The translations under genes were made by a program, and so were the position numbers. Positions 9,019 through 19,299 of a stretch of DNA of 64,000 nucleotides are shown piece by piece. Source of the DNA: Calderihabitans maritimus (lineage in GTDB: Bacteria > Bacillota > KKC1 > Calderihabitantales > Calderihabitantaceae). Each line of letters opens with the position of its first letter. Position 1 is the stretch's first letter. Under the pieces are notes generated by a model that did not search any database, was not told where the DNA came from, and saw only the letters and a program-made list of their open reading frames with translations. The stretch is taken from contig NZ_BDGJ01000168.1 in assembly GCF_002207765.1 (NCBI RefSeq), positions 127,713-191,712 on the forward strand, read 5' to 3'.

Positions 9019-9441
9019 TTGAAAAAAGACGTATGGGTGCGCGTGAAGGGAGTTCAGAGAAACGAGCGGGGAGAAGAGGATATTATAGAGTTGATTACAG
9101 AAGGGAGGCTGTTCCGTAAAGAAGATTCTTATTATATTATCTATCGGGAAACAGCTATTTCCGGTATGGAGGGAACTACTACTTCGCTGAAAGTTGAACC
9201 CAGCAGGGTTACCCTCAATCGTATGGGTGCATCGGAACAAAAACAAACTTTTGAAGAAGGATTATTACACACGGGCAGCTACATTACCGCTTTTGGTACC
9301 TTTCACATGTCAGTCATCACTTCGCGGGTAGACGTGGACTTGACAGATGATGGAGGAAGTATTAATTTAGAGTATGAGTTGCAGGTAGGACGAGAGAAAA
9401 TTAGCGATAATAAGTTGAGCATAATGGTGGAGAACCGGTAG
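9019..9441 (+). CDS. ywiB: DUF1934 (YwiB-like) beta-barrel protein
   Basis: A 140-residue small protein of the DUF1934 family, predicted to be a calycin-like beta barrel. Recognisable segments are WVRVKGVQ, SYYIIYRE, GMEGTTTSLKVEP and INLEYELQVG. In many Firmicutes this gene sits directly before argS, as here (21-bp gap), which supports the call; its molecular role is not established. The start is TTG at 9019 with AAAAGGAG upstream. No signal peptide is visible. Confidence 0.88.
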   Translation: MKKDVWVRVKGVQRNERGEEDIIELITEGRLFRKEDSYYIIYRETAISGMEGTTTSLKVEPSRVTLNRMGASEQKQTFEEGLLHTGSYITAFGTFHMSVITSRVDVDLTDDGGSINLEYELQVGREKISDNKLSIMVENR

Positions 9442-9462
9442 TCAAATGAGGAGGAAATAATA

Positions 9463-11145
9463 TTGAGTACACTGCTAAAAATTAAACAAAATATTACGGA
9501 ACAATTGAGAAAATCTGCTTTATCTGCCCGGCAGGAAGGAGAAATTAATTTCGTTTCCCTGCCGGAATTCACCCTCGAAGTACCTCGGGAAAAAACTCAT
9601 GGAGACTTTGCTACCAATCTCGCTATGCTTCTGGCCAGAGAAGCTAAGATGGCACCGCGTCAAATAGCGGAGATTATTGTGAAGCATTTTGATCCTAACG
9701 GAACGTGGGTTAAACGAGTCGAAGTGGCAGGCCCCGGGTTTATTAATTTCACTCTTTCCCATGAATGGCTTTACCAGGTTCTTCCCGAAGCAATACGAGA
9801 GGACGAGCGCTACGGAAACTCCAATTTTGGTCAGGGGAAAAAAGTTCAAGTGGAATTTGTAAGTGCCAATCCTACCGGATTGCTACATATGGGAAATGCT
9901 CGCGGCGCTGCATTGGGAGACAGCATTGCCAATTTGCTGCAAGCGACAGGACATGAAGTGACCAGGGAGTTTTATGTTAATGACGCCGGTAATCAAATTA
10001 TCAATTTTGGTAAATCTTTAGAAGCTCGCTATCTCCAGCTTTTAGGGAGAAATGTTCCTTTCCCCGACGAAGGATATCACGGTGAGGATTTAATCGAGAC
10101 GGTTAAACGTTTTATTTCCCGTTATGGTGACCGATATCTGGATGCCGATAGTGAGGAACGGCAGCAAAAATTAATAGAGTTTGCTCTGGAGGAGAAATTA
10201 AATCATATACGGGAAGTACTAGAAGATTTCGGAGTTTATTATGATGTATGGTTTCACGAGCAAACCCTGCATGAATCAGGTGCGATTAGAGAGGTTATTG
10301 AGGAACTCCGGCAGAAGGGTTATATCTACGAAAGCGAAGGGGCATTATGGTTTAAGTCCACCGAGTTCGGAGACGAAAAAGATGAAGTGGTGGTGAGGAG
10401 CAACGGTATTCCCACCTACTTTGCCGCAGACATTGCTTATCACAAGAACAAGTTTGAGCGGGGCTTTGACCGGGTGATCAACATATGGGGAGCGGACCAT
10501 CATGGCCATGTTGCCCGGTTAAAAGGAGCGGTAGCCGCTCTGGGCTACGACCCGGCCAGGTTGGATATTATCCTGATGCAGTTGGTGCGTCTCTTCAAAG
10601 ACGGTGAAGTCCTGCGCATGTCCAAACGGACGGGCCAATATGTGACTTTGGGTGAGTTGATAGAAGAAGTAGGTAAAGATGCTGCCCGCTACTTTTTTGT
10701 GATGCGCGGTGCGGATAGCCATTTAGATTTTGATTTGGATTTGGCCAAGGCGGAATCTAACGAGAACCCGGTATATTATGTCCAGTACGCTCATGCCCGC
10801 ATATGCAGTATCCTCCGCCAGGGGAAAGAACTGGGGTATGAACTTCCGGTTGTTGAAGACACTAATTTGGAATTATTGCAAGATCCGGCTGAATTGGAAC
10901 TTATCCGCAAGATTGCCGACCTGCCCGACGTGGTGGCTGAGGCGGCTCAAGCCCTGGAACCGCATCGCCTGACACGGTATGCTCATGACCTGGCCAGTTT
11001 GTTCCACAGTTTTTACAACCACTGTCGTGTTCTGGTTGAAGATGAAGAGCTACGCAAGGCGCGAATGATCTTAGTTGATGCTACCCGTATTACTCTGAGA
11101 AACGTCCTGCAACTTTTGGGAGTCACGGCACCGGAGAGGATGTAA
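9463..11145 (+). CDS. argS: Arginyl-tRNA synthetase
   Basis: Charges tRNA-Arg with arginine (class I synthetase). The HIGH signature appears as HMGNARG near residue 140, after [12 protein letters not shown], and the KMSKS-like loop as RMSKRTGQ near residue 386. The N-terminal tRNA-binding domain (residues 1-105) and the C-terminal DALR anticodon domain (from about [10 protein letters not shown]) are both complete; 560 residues is the usual length. TTG start with GAGGAGG upstream. Linked to ywiB and probably co-transcribed with the XapX gene 6 bp downstream. Confidence 0.97.
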   Translation: MSTLLKIKQNITEQLRKSALSARQEGEINFVSLPEFTLEVPREKTHGDFATNLAMLLAREAKMAPRQIAEIIVKHFDPNGTWVKRVEVAGPGFINFTLSHEWLYQVLPEAIREDERYGNSNFGQGKKVQVEFVSANPTGLLHMGNARGAALGDSIANLLQATGHEVTREFYVNDAGNQIINFGKSLEARYLQLLGRNVPFPDEGYHGEDLIETVKRFISRYGDRYLDADSEERQQKLIEFALEEKLNHIREVLEDFGVYYDVWFHEQTLHESGAIREVIEELRQKGYIYESEGALWFKSTEFGDEKDEVVVRSNGIPTYFAADIAYHKNKFERGFDRVINIWGADHHGHVARLKGAVAALGYDPARLDIILMQLVRLFKDGEVLRMSKRTGQYVTLGELIEEVGKDAARYFFVMRGADSHLDFDLDLAKAESNENPVYYVQYAHARICSILRQGKELGYELPVVEDTNLELLQDPAELELIRKIADLPDVVAEAAQALEPHRLTRYAHDLASLFHSFYNHCRVLVEDEELRKARMILVDATRITLRNVLQLLGVTAPERM

Positions 11146-11151
11146 CGCCCA

Positions 11152-11310
11152 GTGAAAGAGGTAGTTCTTTCGACTCTTACCGGTATTGGCGTAGGTCTAC
11201 TTTTTTCGGGGTTAAACCTCCCAGTTCCCGCGCCGCCTACGCTTGCAGGAGTCATGGGCATAGCCGGATTGTTCTTGGGCTACGTTTTGGGCAAACGCCT
11301 GTTCCATTAG
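11152..11310 (+). CDS. XapX-domain (DUF1427) small membrane protein
   Basis: A 52-residue protein read from GTG at 11152 to TAG at 11310. It has two short hydrophobic segments, TLTGIGVGLLFSGL and AGVMGIAGLFLGYVLG, joined by LPVPAPPTL. The P-x-P-A-P-P-T-L-A-G pattern between two glycine-rich membrane helices is characteristic of the XapX family. Function is not known; the family often occurs as a tiny stand-alone membrane protein. It begins 6 bp after the argS stop, so it is probably transcribed with it, and is followed by a terminator. Confidence 0.82.
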   Translation: MKEVVLSTLTGIGVGLLFSGLNLPVPAPPTLAGVMGIAGLFLGYVLGKRLFH

Positions 11311-11337
11311 GGGTGCCTGGAAGCACCTCTTTTATTT
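11309..11337 (+). terminator. Terminator after argS-xapX
   Basis: GGTGC and GCACC (extendable to 8 bp with one wobble) flank a CTGGAA loop; TCTTTTATTTT follows. Confidence 0.75.
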
Positions 11338-11357
11338 TGTTAAGATAGAGTCACACG

Positions 11358-11440
11358 GTTAGGCTGGGGGATGTAGGCGGAAGGCGACATTGGTTCGAGG
11401 CGTCGGCAAACTTAGCGAGGGCGAAGCGAGGCAGCTTAAC
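11358..11440 (+). other. Intergenic element bounded by a 9-bp inverted repeat
   Basis: GTTAGGCTG (11358-11366) and CAGCTTAAC (11432-11440) pair over 9 bp with one G-T wobble. The interior is GC-rich and holds GCGAGG twice, separated by GCGAA. It ends 9 bp before the pyrG -35 box. It could be a small dispersed element or a structured transcript end; no function is assigned. Confidence 0.35.
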
Positions 11441-11449
11441 TTAATTATC

Positions 11450-13127
<1,678 letters not shown>

Positions 13128-13140
13128 CGGTTCGAGATAT

Positions 13141-13168
13141 ACCCGCACTGTGGTGCGGGTTTGTTATT
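13141..13168 (+). terminator. Terminator after pyrG
   Basis: ACCCGCAC and GTGCGGGT form a perfect 8-bp stem with a TGTG loop, followed by TTGTTATTT. Confidence 0.82.
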
Positions 13169-13286
13169 TATACCAACTTGCCTATGGGGAAAAGTTTTGT
13201 TATGTTTTAGGCAGGTGAACTGGACAAGTTATCTCGGTATGCTGGTGCAGGTTAAAAGGCAAAATAGAGAAAAAGGAGGACTAATT

Positions 13287-14369
13287 TTGAATTGGAAAGC
13301 TCGCTTAATTACCGCGGAAGAGAGAAACAAATATAACCATTTTGTCTCCCGGCACCCTAAAGGGCACATCTTACAATCCTACGAGTGGGGAGAAGTCAAA
13401 TCTAAAACCGGATGGAAGCCTTTGCGCCTTGTAGTGGAACAAGAGGGGAAAATCGTAGGAGCCATTTCTATCCTTATGCGCCAGGTACCGATTGGAGGAA
13501 AAACTATTTTTTATGCACCCCGCGGTCCTGTGGTAGACCTCGACAGACAGGATTTGCTCGATTTTTTATGGGCGGAGGTCAAAAAACTGGCTAGACAGCA
13601 CGGAGCTATTTTCTTAAAGATTGACCCGGACGTTCCCTCCCAAAATTTAGAATTTAAGGAGTATTTGATTAAAACCGGGTTTCGTCCCGCTGACAAAGAA
13701 GCGGGATTTGAAGGAATACAACCCAAATATGTTTTCCGTTTAGACATTACTCCTTCCTTGGATGAGTTAATGGCAAATTTTCACCAAAAGACTCGTTATA
13801 ACATTCGGCTGGCAATAAGAAGAGGAGTAAAAGTGAAAAGTGAATGCCAGAAGGAAGACCTGCGGGTATTCTACCGGATTTTGCTGGAAACGGCGGAACG
13901 GGACAAATTTTTAGTACGTTCTTATGATTACTTTGCCATTCTGTGGGATGAGCTGGTGGAGCGAGGTCTGGCTAATTTGTTCATGGCTTATTACCAGGAT
14001 GAACCTATTGCCGGAACTTTAGCCTTCATATTTGGGGACAAAGCCTGGTATTTATACGGTGCTTCCAGCAATCGATACCGAAATGTTATGCCTAATTATT
14101 TGCTCCAGTGGACTATGATTCAATGGGCCAAAGCTAAAGGCTGTACCATGTATGACTTCCGAGGAGTACCGGGAGATCTTTCCGAAGACAACCCTCTTTA
14201 TGGTTTGTACCGGTTTAAGAAAGGATTTGGGGGTAAATACACAGAATTTGTTGGGGAATATGACTTGGTTTTTTCTCCCTTATATTATTGGCTGTGGAAG
14301 ACGGCGGAACCGGTATATTCAAAGGCTGTTCGGCAGCTCATCGGGCTGAAGAAAAAACTGAGAGGTTAA
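13287..14369 (+). CDS. FemAB-family peptidoglycan bridge aminoacyltransferase
   Basis: Predicted to transfer an amino acid from aminoacyl-tRNA to lipid II or peptidoglycan (tandem GNAT folds of the FemX/FemAB family). Recognisable segments are HILQSYEWGEVKSKTGW near the start, FYAPRGPVVD, the MANFHQKTRYNIRLA segment with its K-x-R-x-N-x-R pattern, YGASSNRYRNVMPNYLLQW, and the end motif YGLYRFKKGFGG. About 360 residues. The TTG at 13287 is chosen because AAAAGGAGG is 7 nt upstream; the frame stays open 42 codons further upstream without a site. It precedes alanine racemase by 19 bp, and both serve cell-wall synthesis. Confidence 0.87.
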   Translation: MNWKARLITAEERNKYNHFVSRHPKGHILQSYEWGEVKSKTGWKPLRLVVEQEGKIVGAISILMRQVPIGGKTIFYAPRGPVVDLDRQDLLDFLWAEVKKLARQHGAIFLKIDPDVPSQNLEFKEYLIKTGFRPADKEAGFEGIQPKYVFRLDITPSLDELMANFHQKTRYNIRLAIRRGVKVKSECQKEDLRVFYRILLETAERDKFLVRSYDYFAILWDELVERGLANLFMAYYQDEPIAGTLAFIFGDKAWYLYGASSNRYRNVMPNYLLQWTMIQWAKAKGCTMYDFRGVPGDLSEDNPLYGLYRFKKGFGGKYTEFVGEYDLVFSPLYYWLWKTAEPVYSKAVRQLIGLKKKLRG

Positions 14370-14388
14370 AGGGGGCCGGCATGAACTG

Positions 14389-15582
14389 GTGAACGGTATT
14401 GGGTCTCGCTGGGTCGAAATAGATACGGATGCTATAGTTCATAACCTGGAACAAATTAAGAAATTACTGCGGCCGGAGACCAAAATTATGGGAGTGGTCA
14501 AGGCCAACGCTTATGGCTGTGGTGCGGTTGAGGTTGCCCGCTGCCTGGTCGGCCAGGGTATATCCATGTTGGGAGTGACCACGGTTGATGAAGGCCTGGA
14601 ACTTCGCCAACACGGCATATCGGCTCCCGTATTGATTTTTGCTCCTATACTTCCCCAGGAAGCTGATGATGTGGTAGCTAATGACCTTACGGTTTCCGTA
14701 AGCGAAACTGAAATTTTGAAACCCCTGGCGGAAGCGGCAAGGGAGCGGGACCGGAAGGCAAAGGTTCATATCAAGGTCGAAACAGGTATGGGAAGGACCG
14801 GTATACTGCCCGAAGAAGTCCTATCCTTTATTCGTGCCGCTGTTGAGTATTCGTCGTTAATTGAAATCGATGGGATATATACTCATCTGGCAACGGCCGG
14901 CACCGATCCCGGTTTCGCATGGGAACAATTCCGTCGCTTTCAGCGGGTGCTCGAAATGTTGGAGCAGGAGGGAGTTCATATACCTCTCAAGCATGTCTGT
15001 AACAGTGCTGCCACTTTATTGTACCCGGAAATGCATCTTTCTATGGTGCGCATCGGAACTCTTCTTTACGGGCAGAAACCTCCGGGGATAAAAAAGGACG
15101 AGCTTGGCCTTAAGGATCCGTGGAAGTTTAAAGCCCGGATAATTCATCTTAGGGAAGTACCGCCGGGTACTAGTATCGGCTATGGGCGGGACTATATTAC
15201 CCGGGAAAAGACACGCATAGCGGTAATTCCGGTAGGGTATGCCGACGGCTTTACCGTAGAACCAGCGGTAAGACCCAAAGGCTGGATTGACCTGTTTAAA
15301 GTTCTGATTAAAACAATATTAAACTATTGGGGGTGGTTGCGCAGCCCTACGGTGGTCCATATAGGACATGCCCGGGCGCGCGTAGTGGGTAGGGTAGGTA
15401 TGCAGTTGACCATGATTGATGTAGGCCATTTGCCTGATGTCCGGTTGGGAGATGAGGTAGAAATACATGTCCGACGCACGTCATTAAACCCTCGCCTGCC
15501 ACGGGTTTACTTGCGTCAAGGAAGACCTTACGTCGTAAGTTCTATTTCCGGCATTACTGAGGAGAGAAGGGAATATCTTTAG
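14389..15582 (+). CDS. alr: Alanine racemase
   Basis: Interconverts L- and D-alanine for peptidoglycan, using pyridoxal phosphate. The cofactor lysine is in MGVVKANAYGCGAVEVA near residue 40; the catalytic tyrosine is in SIGYGRDY near residue 265, followed by IAVIPVGYADGF; the substrate-side segment GRVGMQLTMIDVG is present. Compared with most Alr proteins the loop RPKGWIDLFKVLIKTILNY (about residues 298-316) is an insertion. GTG start at 14389; an ATG at 14381 is followed at once by a stop. Length 397 residues. Forms a short run with the FemAB gene upstream. Confidence 0.94.
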   Translation: MNGIGSRWVEIDTDAIVHNLEQIKKLLRPETKIMGVVKANAYGCGAVEVARCLVGQGISMLGVTTVDEGLELRQHGISAPVLIFAPILPQEADDVVANDLTVSVSETEILKPLAEAARERDRKAKVHIKVETGMGRTGILPEEVLSFIRAAVEYSSLIEIDGIYTHLATAGTDPGFAWEQFRRFQRVLEMLEQEGVHIPLKHVCNSAATLLYPEMHLSMVRIGTLLYGQKPPGIKKDELGLKDPWKFKARIIHLREVPPGTSIGYGRDYITREKTRIAVIPVGYADGFTVEPAVRPKGWIDLFKVLIKTILNYWGWLRSPTVVHIGHARARVVGRVGMQLTMIDVGHLPDVRLGDEVEIHVRRTSLNPRLPRVYLRQGRPYVVSSISGITEERREYL

Positions 15583-15649
15583 TAATGGCTGGCGCTGTAA
15601 TTTGATGAGGTGACGTTGAGCAATTTGGAAAAGGGTGGTGAAGTAAGAA

Positions 15650-16606
15650 TTGCGCAAGAAAAAAATAATAGTCGGTCTGGTAGGAGTAATCTGCCTTTTG
15701 GCTCTGGTGGCGGCTTTTAGGCTTCAGCCTCGGACACTTCCTTTGAAATCTGTAGGCCAAGAAGGAAAGGTGGCGGTGGTTTTCGTTGAGGGAATTATAG
15801 TCGGTACTCGTTCCCAGGCCGGTTTTTTTGACGGCGGGGCTTCGGCTCATTCCATAATGGAACAGTTGAGGGAAGCCCGGGAGGATCCGGCAGTTCGGGC
15901 GGTGGTATTAAGGATTAATAGCCCCGGGGGTTCGGCGGCAGCTTCGCAAGAGATAGGTGATGAAATAAGTAAGTTGAAGAAGGCGGGAAAAGTAGTAGTT
16001 GCTTCTATGGGTGAAGTTGCTGCTTCAGGAGGATACTGGATTGCCGCTTTAGCAGACAAAATTGTAGCTAATCCGGCAACTATGACCGGCAGTATAGGGG
16101 TAATAATGCAACTGGAGAATCTTTCAGAACTGTATGAGAAGTTAGGCATTGACTTTAATGTTATTAAAAGCGGCCCTCATAAAGACATGGGCTCTTCTAC
16201 CAGGGATTTAACCCCCGAGGAAAAAGACATCCTGCAGGAAATGGTGAATGATATTTATGAGCAGTTCATCAAGGTGGTGGTTAAAGGGCGTAACCTTTCT
16301 CGCGAAAAAGTTGAGGCACTGGCAGACGGGCGTATTTTCACCGGCAAGCAGGCAAAGCAGTTGGGACTGGTGGACCAATTAGGCAATTACTACGACGCTA
16401 TAGACCTGGCGGCTAAATTGGCGGGCATTGAAGGAGAACCTGTTGTAGTTCAATATGATCGTCCGTCTCCGTGGCAGATTCTTTTTGGAACCAGGAGGAC
16501 AAAGAGTTGGTTACGGGAGGATTTCCTGTGGCTACTGCCTGTCCTTACGCAATGGTATCGTTTAGATAGGTCCGGAAATCTTTTGGGAGGTGAAAAGATT
16601 GAATGA
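15650..16606 (+). CDS. sppA: Signal peptide peptidase SppA
   Basis: A membrane-anchored serine protease of the S49 family that degrades cleaved signal peptides. The N-terminal anchor is KKIIVGLVGVICLLALVAA; the protease core shows LRINSPGGSAAASQEI, the nucleophile segment GEVAASGGYWIA (Ser near residue 126), ATMTGSIGVI, and the general-base region KSGPHKDMGS (Lys near residue 177). 318 residues, the short single-domain form typical of Gram-positive bacteria. TTG start. The last codons overlap the next gene by 8 bp. Confidence 0.92.
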   Translation: MRKKKIIVGLVGVICLLALVAAFRLQPRTLPLKSVGQEGKVAVVFVEGIIVGTRSQAGFFDGGASAHSIMEQLREAREDPAVRAVVLRINSPGGSAAASQEIGDEISKLKKAGKVVVASMGEVAASGGYWIAALADKIVANPATMTGSIGVIMQLENLSELYEKLGIDFNVIKSGPHKDMGSSTRDLTPEEKDILQEMVNDIYEQFIKVVVKGRNLSREKVEALADGRIFTGKQAKQLGLVDQLGNYYDAIDLAAKLAGIEGEPVVVQYDRPSPWQILFGTRRTKSWLREDFLWLLPVLTQWYRLDRSGNLLGGEKIE

Positions 16607-17270
16607 TGAGCAGTCCCGGGATCTGAGTTTGGTGGACCTTCTATACGGAGTGATAGTGCAGCCGTCAAGAACTCTCAGATATGTTGCGCAGAAGAAACTG
16701 TATTTCCGGGCTTTCGGTACTTATTTAGGAGTGCAGCTTTTTAACTCTTTGATGACTGTAGCCTCTTTTGAAGACCAGTACAGGAGGGTTGCTCCCCCTT
16801 GGCAGGAAACTTTTTTAAATGAATTCCCTTTTCAGCAACTCTTACTGTTTTGGATTCCGGTAGCAGTAATAGGTAGTTTAGTAATATGGTTCATCATGGC
16901 AGGGGTTCTCCATTTAATAGCCGAGTTTTCCGGCGGGATTGGAAGCGGGATTGGCTTATTTGCCGCTTTGGGATTTACAACTGTTCCTAACGTTTTGCTT
17001 ACTGTGGTTGACTTTATTTTACGCCTTTTACAGATTCCTGCCGACTTTTTTATCCGGATGGCTGGTTTCGTATGGATTGTTGTTTTGCAAGTTTTGGCGT
17101 TAAGGGAATCTCATCAATTCTCGACGGGAAAAGCCATTTTAGTTTTTATAACTCCTTTGGTAGTCATGATAGGAATCTTTATGGCTCTTGGAGTTGCCTT
17201 CATCGGTACTATTTTACCTTTCTTAAAAACTTTACCTCAAACATTACCGGGAGTTCCGCCGTTGTTCTAA
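16599..17270 (+). CDS. Yip1-family integral membrane protein
   Basis: A 223-residue polytopic protein with about five hydrophobic segments (such as LLFWIPVAVIGSLVIWFIMA and ILVFITPLVVMIGIFMALG). The start region LVDLLYGVIVQPSRTLRYVA matches the L-x-G-x-x-x-x-P-x-x-T-F pattern of bacterial YIP1 domains. The TTG at 16599 is preferred because GGGAGG lies 8 nt upstream; the GTG at 16590 overlaps that site. The overlap with sppA implies one transcript. Function unknown; bacterial Yip1 proteins are uncharacterised. Confidence 0.78.
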   Translation: MNDEQSRDLSLVDLLYGVIVQPSRTLRYVAQKKLYFRAFGTYLGVQLFNSLMTVASFEDQYRRVAPPWQETFLNEFPFQQLLLFWIPVAVIGSLVIWFIMAGVLHLIAEFSGGIGSGIGLFAALGFTTVPNVLLTVVDFILRLLQIPADFFIRMAGFVWIVVLQVLALRESHQFSTGKAILVFITPLVVMIGIFMALGVAFIGTILPFLKTLPQTLPGVPPLF

Positions 17271-17300
17271 TAACTCTAAAGGCGCTTATACTTTTGCCTG

Positions 17301-17337
17301 GAAAGCTGGCAGGTGTATTACCTTCCGGCTTTTTTTA
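17301..17337 (+). terminator. Terminator after the alr-sppA region
   Basis: AAAGCTGG pairs with CCGGCTTT (one wobble) and an inner AGGT/ACCT extends the stem around a GTATT loop; TTTT follows. Confidence 0.8.
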
Positions 17338-17473
17338 TGTTCAAAAACACTATGGAGTATCTACCGGTAATTATATAAAAGCTCCATAAAAAGATTATTA
17401 GAATTCAGAATTATTTTGACATAATTAGAAGGAAATTTGCGAAAAATGTCGAAGTTTTAATATGTAAATAAGA

Positions 17474-17490
17474 GTTTCGCTATATGAGAC
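17474..17490 (+). promoter_or_regulatory. Candidate IclR operator upstream of the regulator gene
   Basis: GTTTCGCTATATGAGAC is an imperfect dyad placed just before the ribosome site of the IclR gene. The core TTTCGCT recurs at 18330-18336 between iclR and panB. IclR proteins commonly bind such short AT-centred dyads near their own gene; binding here is inferred. Confidence 0.4.
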
Positions 17491-17508
17491 ACCAAAGGAG
17501 TTGAAGAT

Positions 17509-18288
17509 ATGTCAGAGGACGAACGCTATACTATCCGGTCGATTGACCGGGCGATAGATATTCTCTTTTGCTTTACCAAAGATGGTTCCGAGTTTAGCAT
17601 AACCGAGCTGGCTAAACTCTTGAAACTTCACAAAAGTACTGTACACCGGCTAGTGATAACCATGGCTTCCCGCGGTTTACTGGAAAGGAATCCGCAAAAT
17701 GGCAAGTATCGTCTTGGGTTAAAGATCCTAGAGTTGGGAAGTTTGGTGGCTGACCGCATGGATCTCCGCCAGCGAGCACGGGAGTTTTTGGAGGAATTGT
17801 CGGCTCGATACCGGGAGACAGTACACCTGGTAGTTCGAGATCAGAACGAAGCTATCTATATTGACAAGGTGGAACCTCCGGATGCAGTGGTTCGTTATTC
17901 CAGAGTAGGCAAGCGATTGCCGCTTTACTGTACAGCGGTGGGAAAAGTATTACTGGCGGGACTGCCTCCTGAGAGGGTTGTTGAAATAGTGGATACGCTG
18001 GATTTGAATCCTTTGACGGAAAGGACCATAACCAGCCGGGAACGATTGGTAGAAGAAGTAGAATTGGTTCGCCGCCAAGGGTACGCACTGGACAATGAGG
18101 AGTTAGAGCCCGGTCTCCGTTGTGTTGCTGCACCCATCTGGGATCACCGGGGACGGGTAATAGCAGCTTGCAGCATCTCCGGCAGCGCCAGCCGGATTAA
18201 CAACCAACGTATGGAGAAGCTTATCAAGGCTGTGAAACGCACAGCTTTGGCCATCTCCCAGCACATGGGTTACACGGGGAGGGGCTAA
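17509..18288 (+). CDS. IclR-family transcriptional regulator
   Basis: A 259-residue regulator with an N-terminal winged helix (residues 8-70; recognition region ITELAKLLKLHKSTVHRLV, wing GLLERNPQNGKYRLG) and a C-terminal GAF-like effector domain (residues 85-255, with AVGKVLLAGLPPERV, DNEELEPGLRCVAAP and ACSISGSASRI). IclR proteins bind small organic acids and control catabolic operons. It stands at the head of block A (PanB, TRAP transporter, FAD oxidases, LarA-like racemase), so it is the likely local regulator. ATG start with AAAGGAG upstream. Confidence 0.93.
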   Translation: MSEDERYTIRSIDRAIDILFCFTKDGSEFSITELAKLLKLHKSTVHRLVITMASRGLLERNPQNGKYRLGLKILELGSLVADRMDLRQRAREFLEELSARYRETVHLVVRDQNEAIYIDKVEPPDAVVRYSRVGKRLPLYCTAVGKVLLAGLPPERVVEIVDTLDLNPLTERTITSRERLVEEVELVRRQGYALDNEELEPGLRCVAAPIWDHRGRVIAACSISGSASRINNQRMEKLIKAVKRTALAISQHMGYTGRG

Positions 18289-18381
18289 TCCTTACAGAAA
18301 GGGGGGATGAAGAGAGATAGCTGAAAAATTTTCGCTTCGAAGATGTAAGAAAATATTTGAAAGAACGTAGGAGGTTTTGCC

Positions 18382-19236
18382 ATGGGACGTCCAAAAGTTA
18401 CTATACCAGTTTTAAGAAACATGATGGAGCAAGGTCAGAAGATAACGATGTTGACCGCTTATGACTATCCGCTGGCTTTATTAGAAGAACAGGCAGGGGT
18501 AGACATCATCCTGGTAGGAGATTCTTTGGGAATGACGGTCTACGGGATGGACAGCACTTTGCCCGTAACCCTGGATATGATGATCAATCATGCTAAAGCA
18601 GTCAGAAAGGGCGCACCAACGGCGTTTGTAATTGGTGATATGCCTTACATGACTTATCAGGTTTCTCCGCAGGAAGCTATCCGGAATGCAGGTAGACTTA
18701 TGGCAGAAGCCAGTGTAGACGCAGTCAAAATGGAAGGCGGGGAGGAAATGGCTTCTACTATCAAGGCTGTAGTAGATGCTACCATCCCTGTTATGGGACA
18801 CATTGGCCTAACTCCCCAGTCTATCTCTCAGCTGGGTGGTTTTAAAGCCCAGGGTCGAGATGCAGCTTCGGCAGAGAAATTAATGAGAGATGCTAAAGCG
18901 GTTGAGGAAGCTGGGGCATTTGCCCTGCTGGTAGAAGCCGTGCCGCCCCCGGTGTTGGAGGAGATTACTAGAAGGGCTTCCATTCCGGTGATCAGTTTAG
19001 GTTCAGGTAAACACGCCCACGGACAATTGTTGATAGTGCATGATATCCTGGGCTTCTTCGACAGGTTTGTCCCCAAATTTGTTAAGCAGTATGCGAACCT
19101 AAACAGCACCATCCAGGAAGCCCTAAAGCAGTATGTGAAAGAAGTTAGAGAAGGTATTTTCCCTGAGGATCAGTATACTTACTCCATGAAACCAGAGGAA
19201 TTAGCAGAATTTAAAAAGCGAATAAGTGATTTATGA
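18382..19236 (+). CDS. panB: PanB-family ketopantoate hydroxymethyltransferase, divergent
   Basis: PanB transfers a hydroxymethyl group from methylene-tetrahydrofolate to 3-methyl-2-oxobutanoate. This 284-residue protein keeps the TIM-barrel signature: TAYDYPLALLE, VGDSLGMT, IGDMPYMTY, VKMEGGEE, GHIGLTPQS, and the catalytic Glu in LVEAVPP, so metal and substrate residues known from E. coli PanB appear present. The usual IGIGAG...DGQ segment is altered to ISLGSGKHAHGQ. No panC, panD or panE is nearby; neighbours are an IclR regulator and a TRAP/oxidase operon. It may therefore be a housekeeping PanB in an odd place, or a catabolic paralog acting in the retro-aldol direction. AGGAGG precedes the ATG. 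Confidence 0.85.
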   Translation: MGRPKVTIPVLRNMMEQGQKITMLTAYDYPLALLEEQAGVDIILVGDSLGMTVYGMDSTLPVTLDMMINHAKAVRKGAPTAFVIGDMPYMTYQVSPQEAIRNAGRLMAEASVDAVKMEGGEEMASTIKAVVDATIPVMGHIGLTPQSISQLGGFKAQGRDAASAEKLMRDAKAVEEAGAFALLVEAVPPPVLEEITRRASIPVISLGSGKHAHGQLLIVHDILGFFDRFVPKFVKQYANLNSTIQEALKQYVKEVREGIFPEDQYTYSMKPEELAEFKKRISDL

Positions 19237-19299
19237 TTATTCCTTTATTTAAATTATTATAACACAAGAATAATGAAAAATTAAGGGAGGATATTTCAA

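Noticed and set aside
11360-11378. 19-bp sequence almost repeated (17 of 19) at 56657-56675, both intergenic
   Set aside because: In 64 kb on two strands several such pairs with two mismatches are expected by chance, and the flanks do not match.
11358-11440. tRNA-like GGTTCGAG segment before pyrG
   Set aside because: No acceptor, D or anticodon arm can be formed around it.
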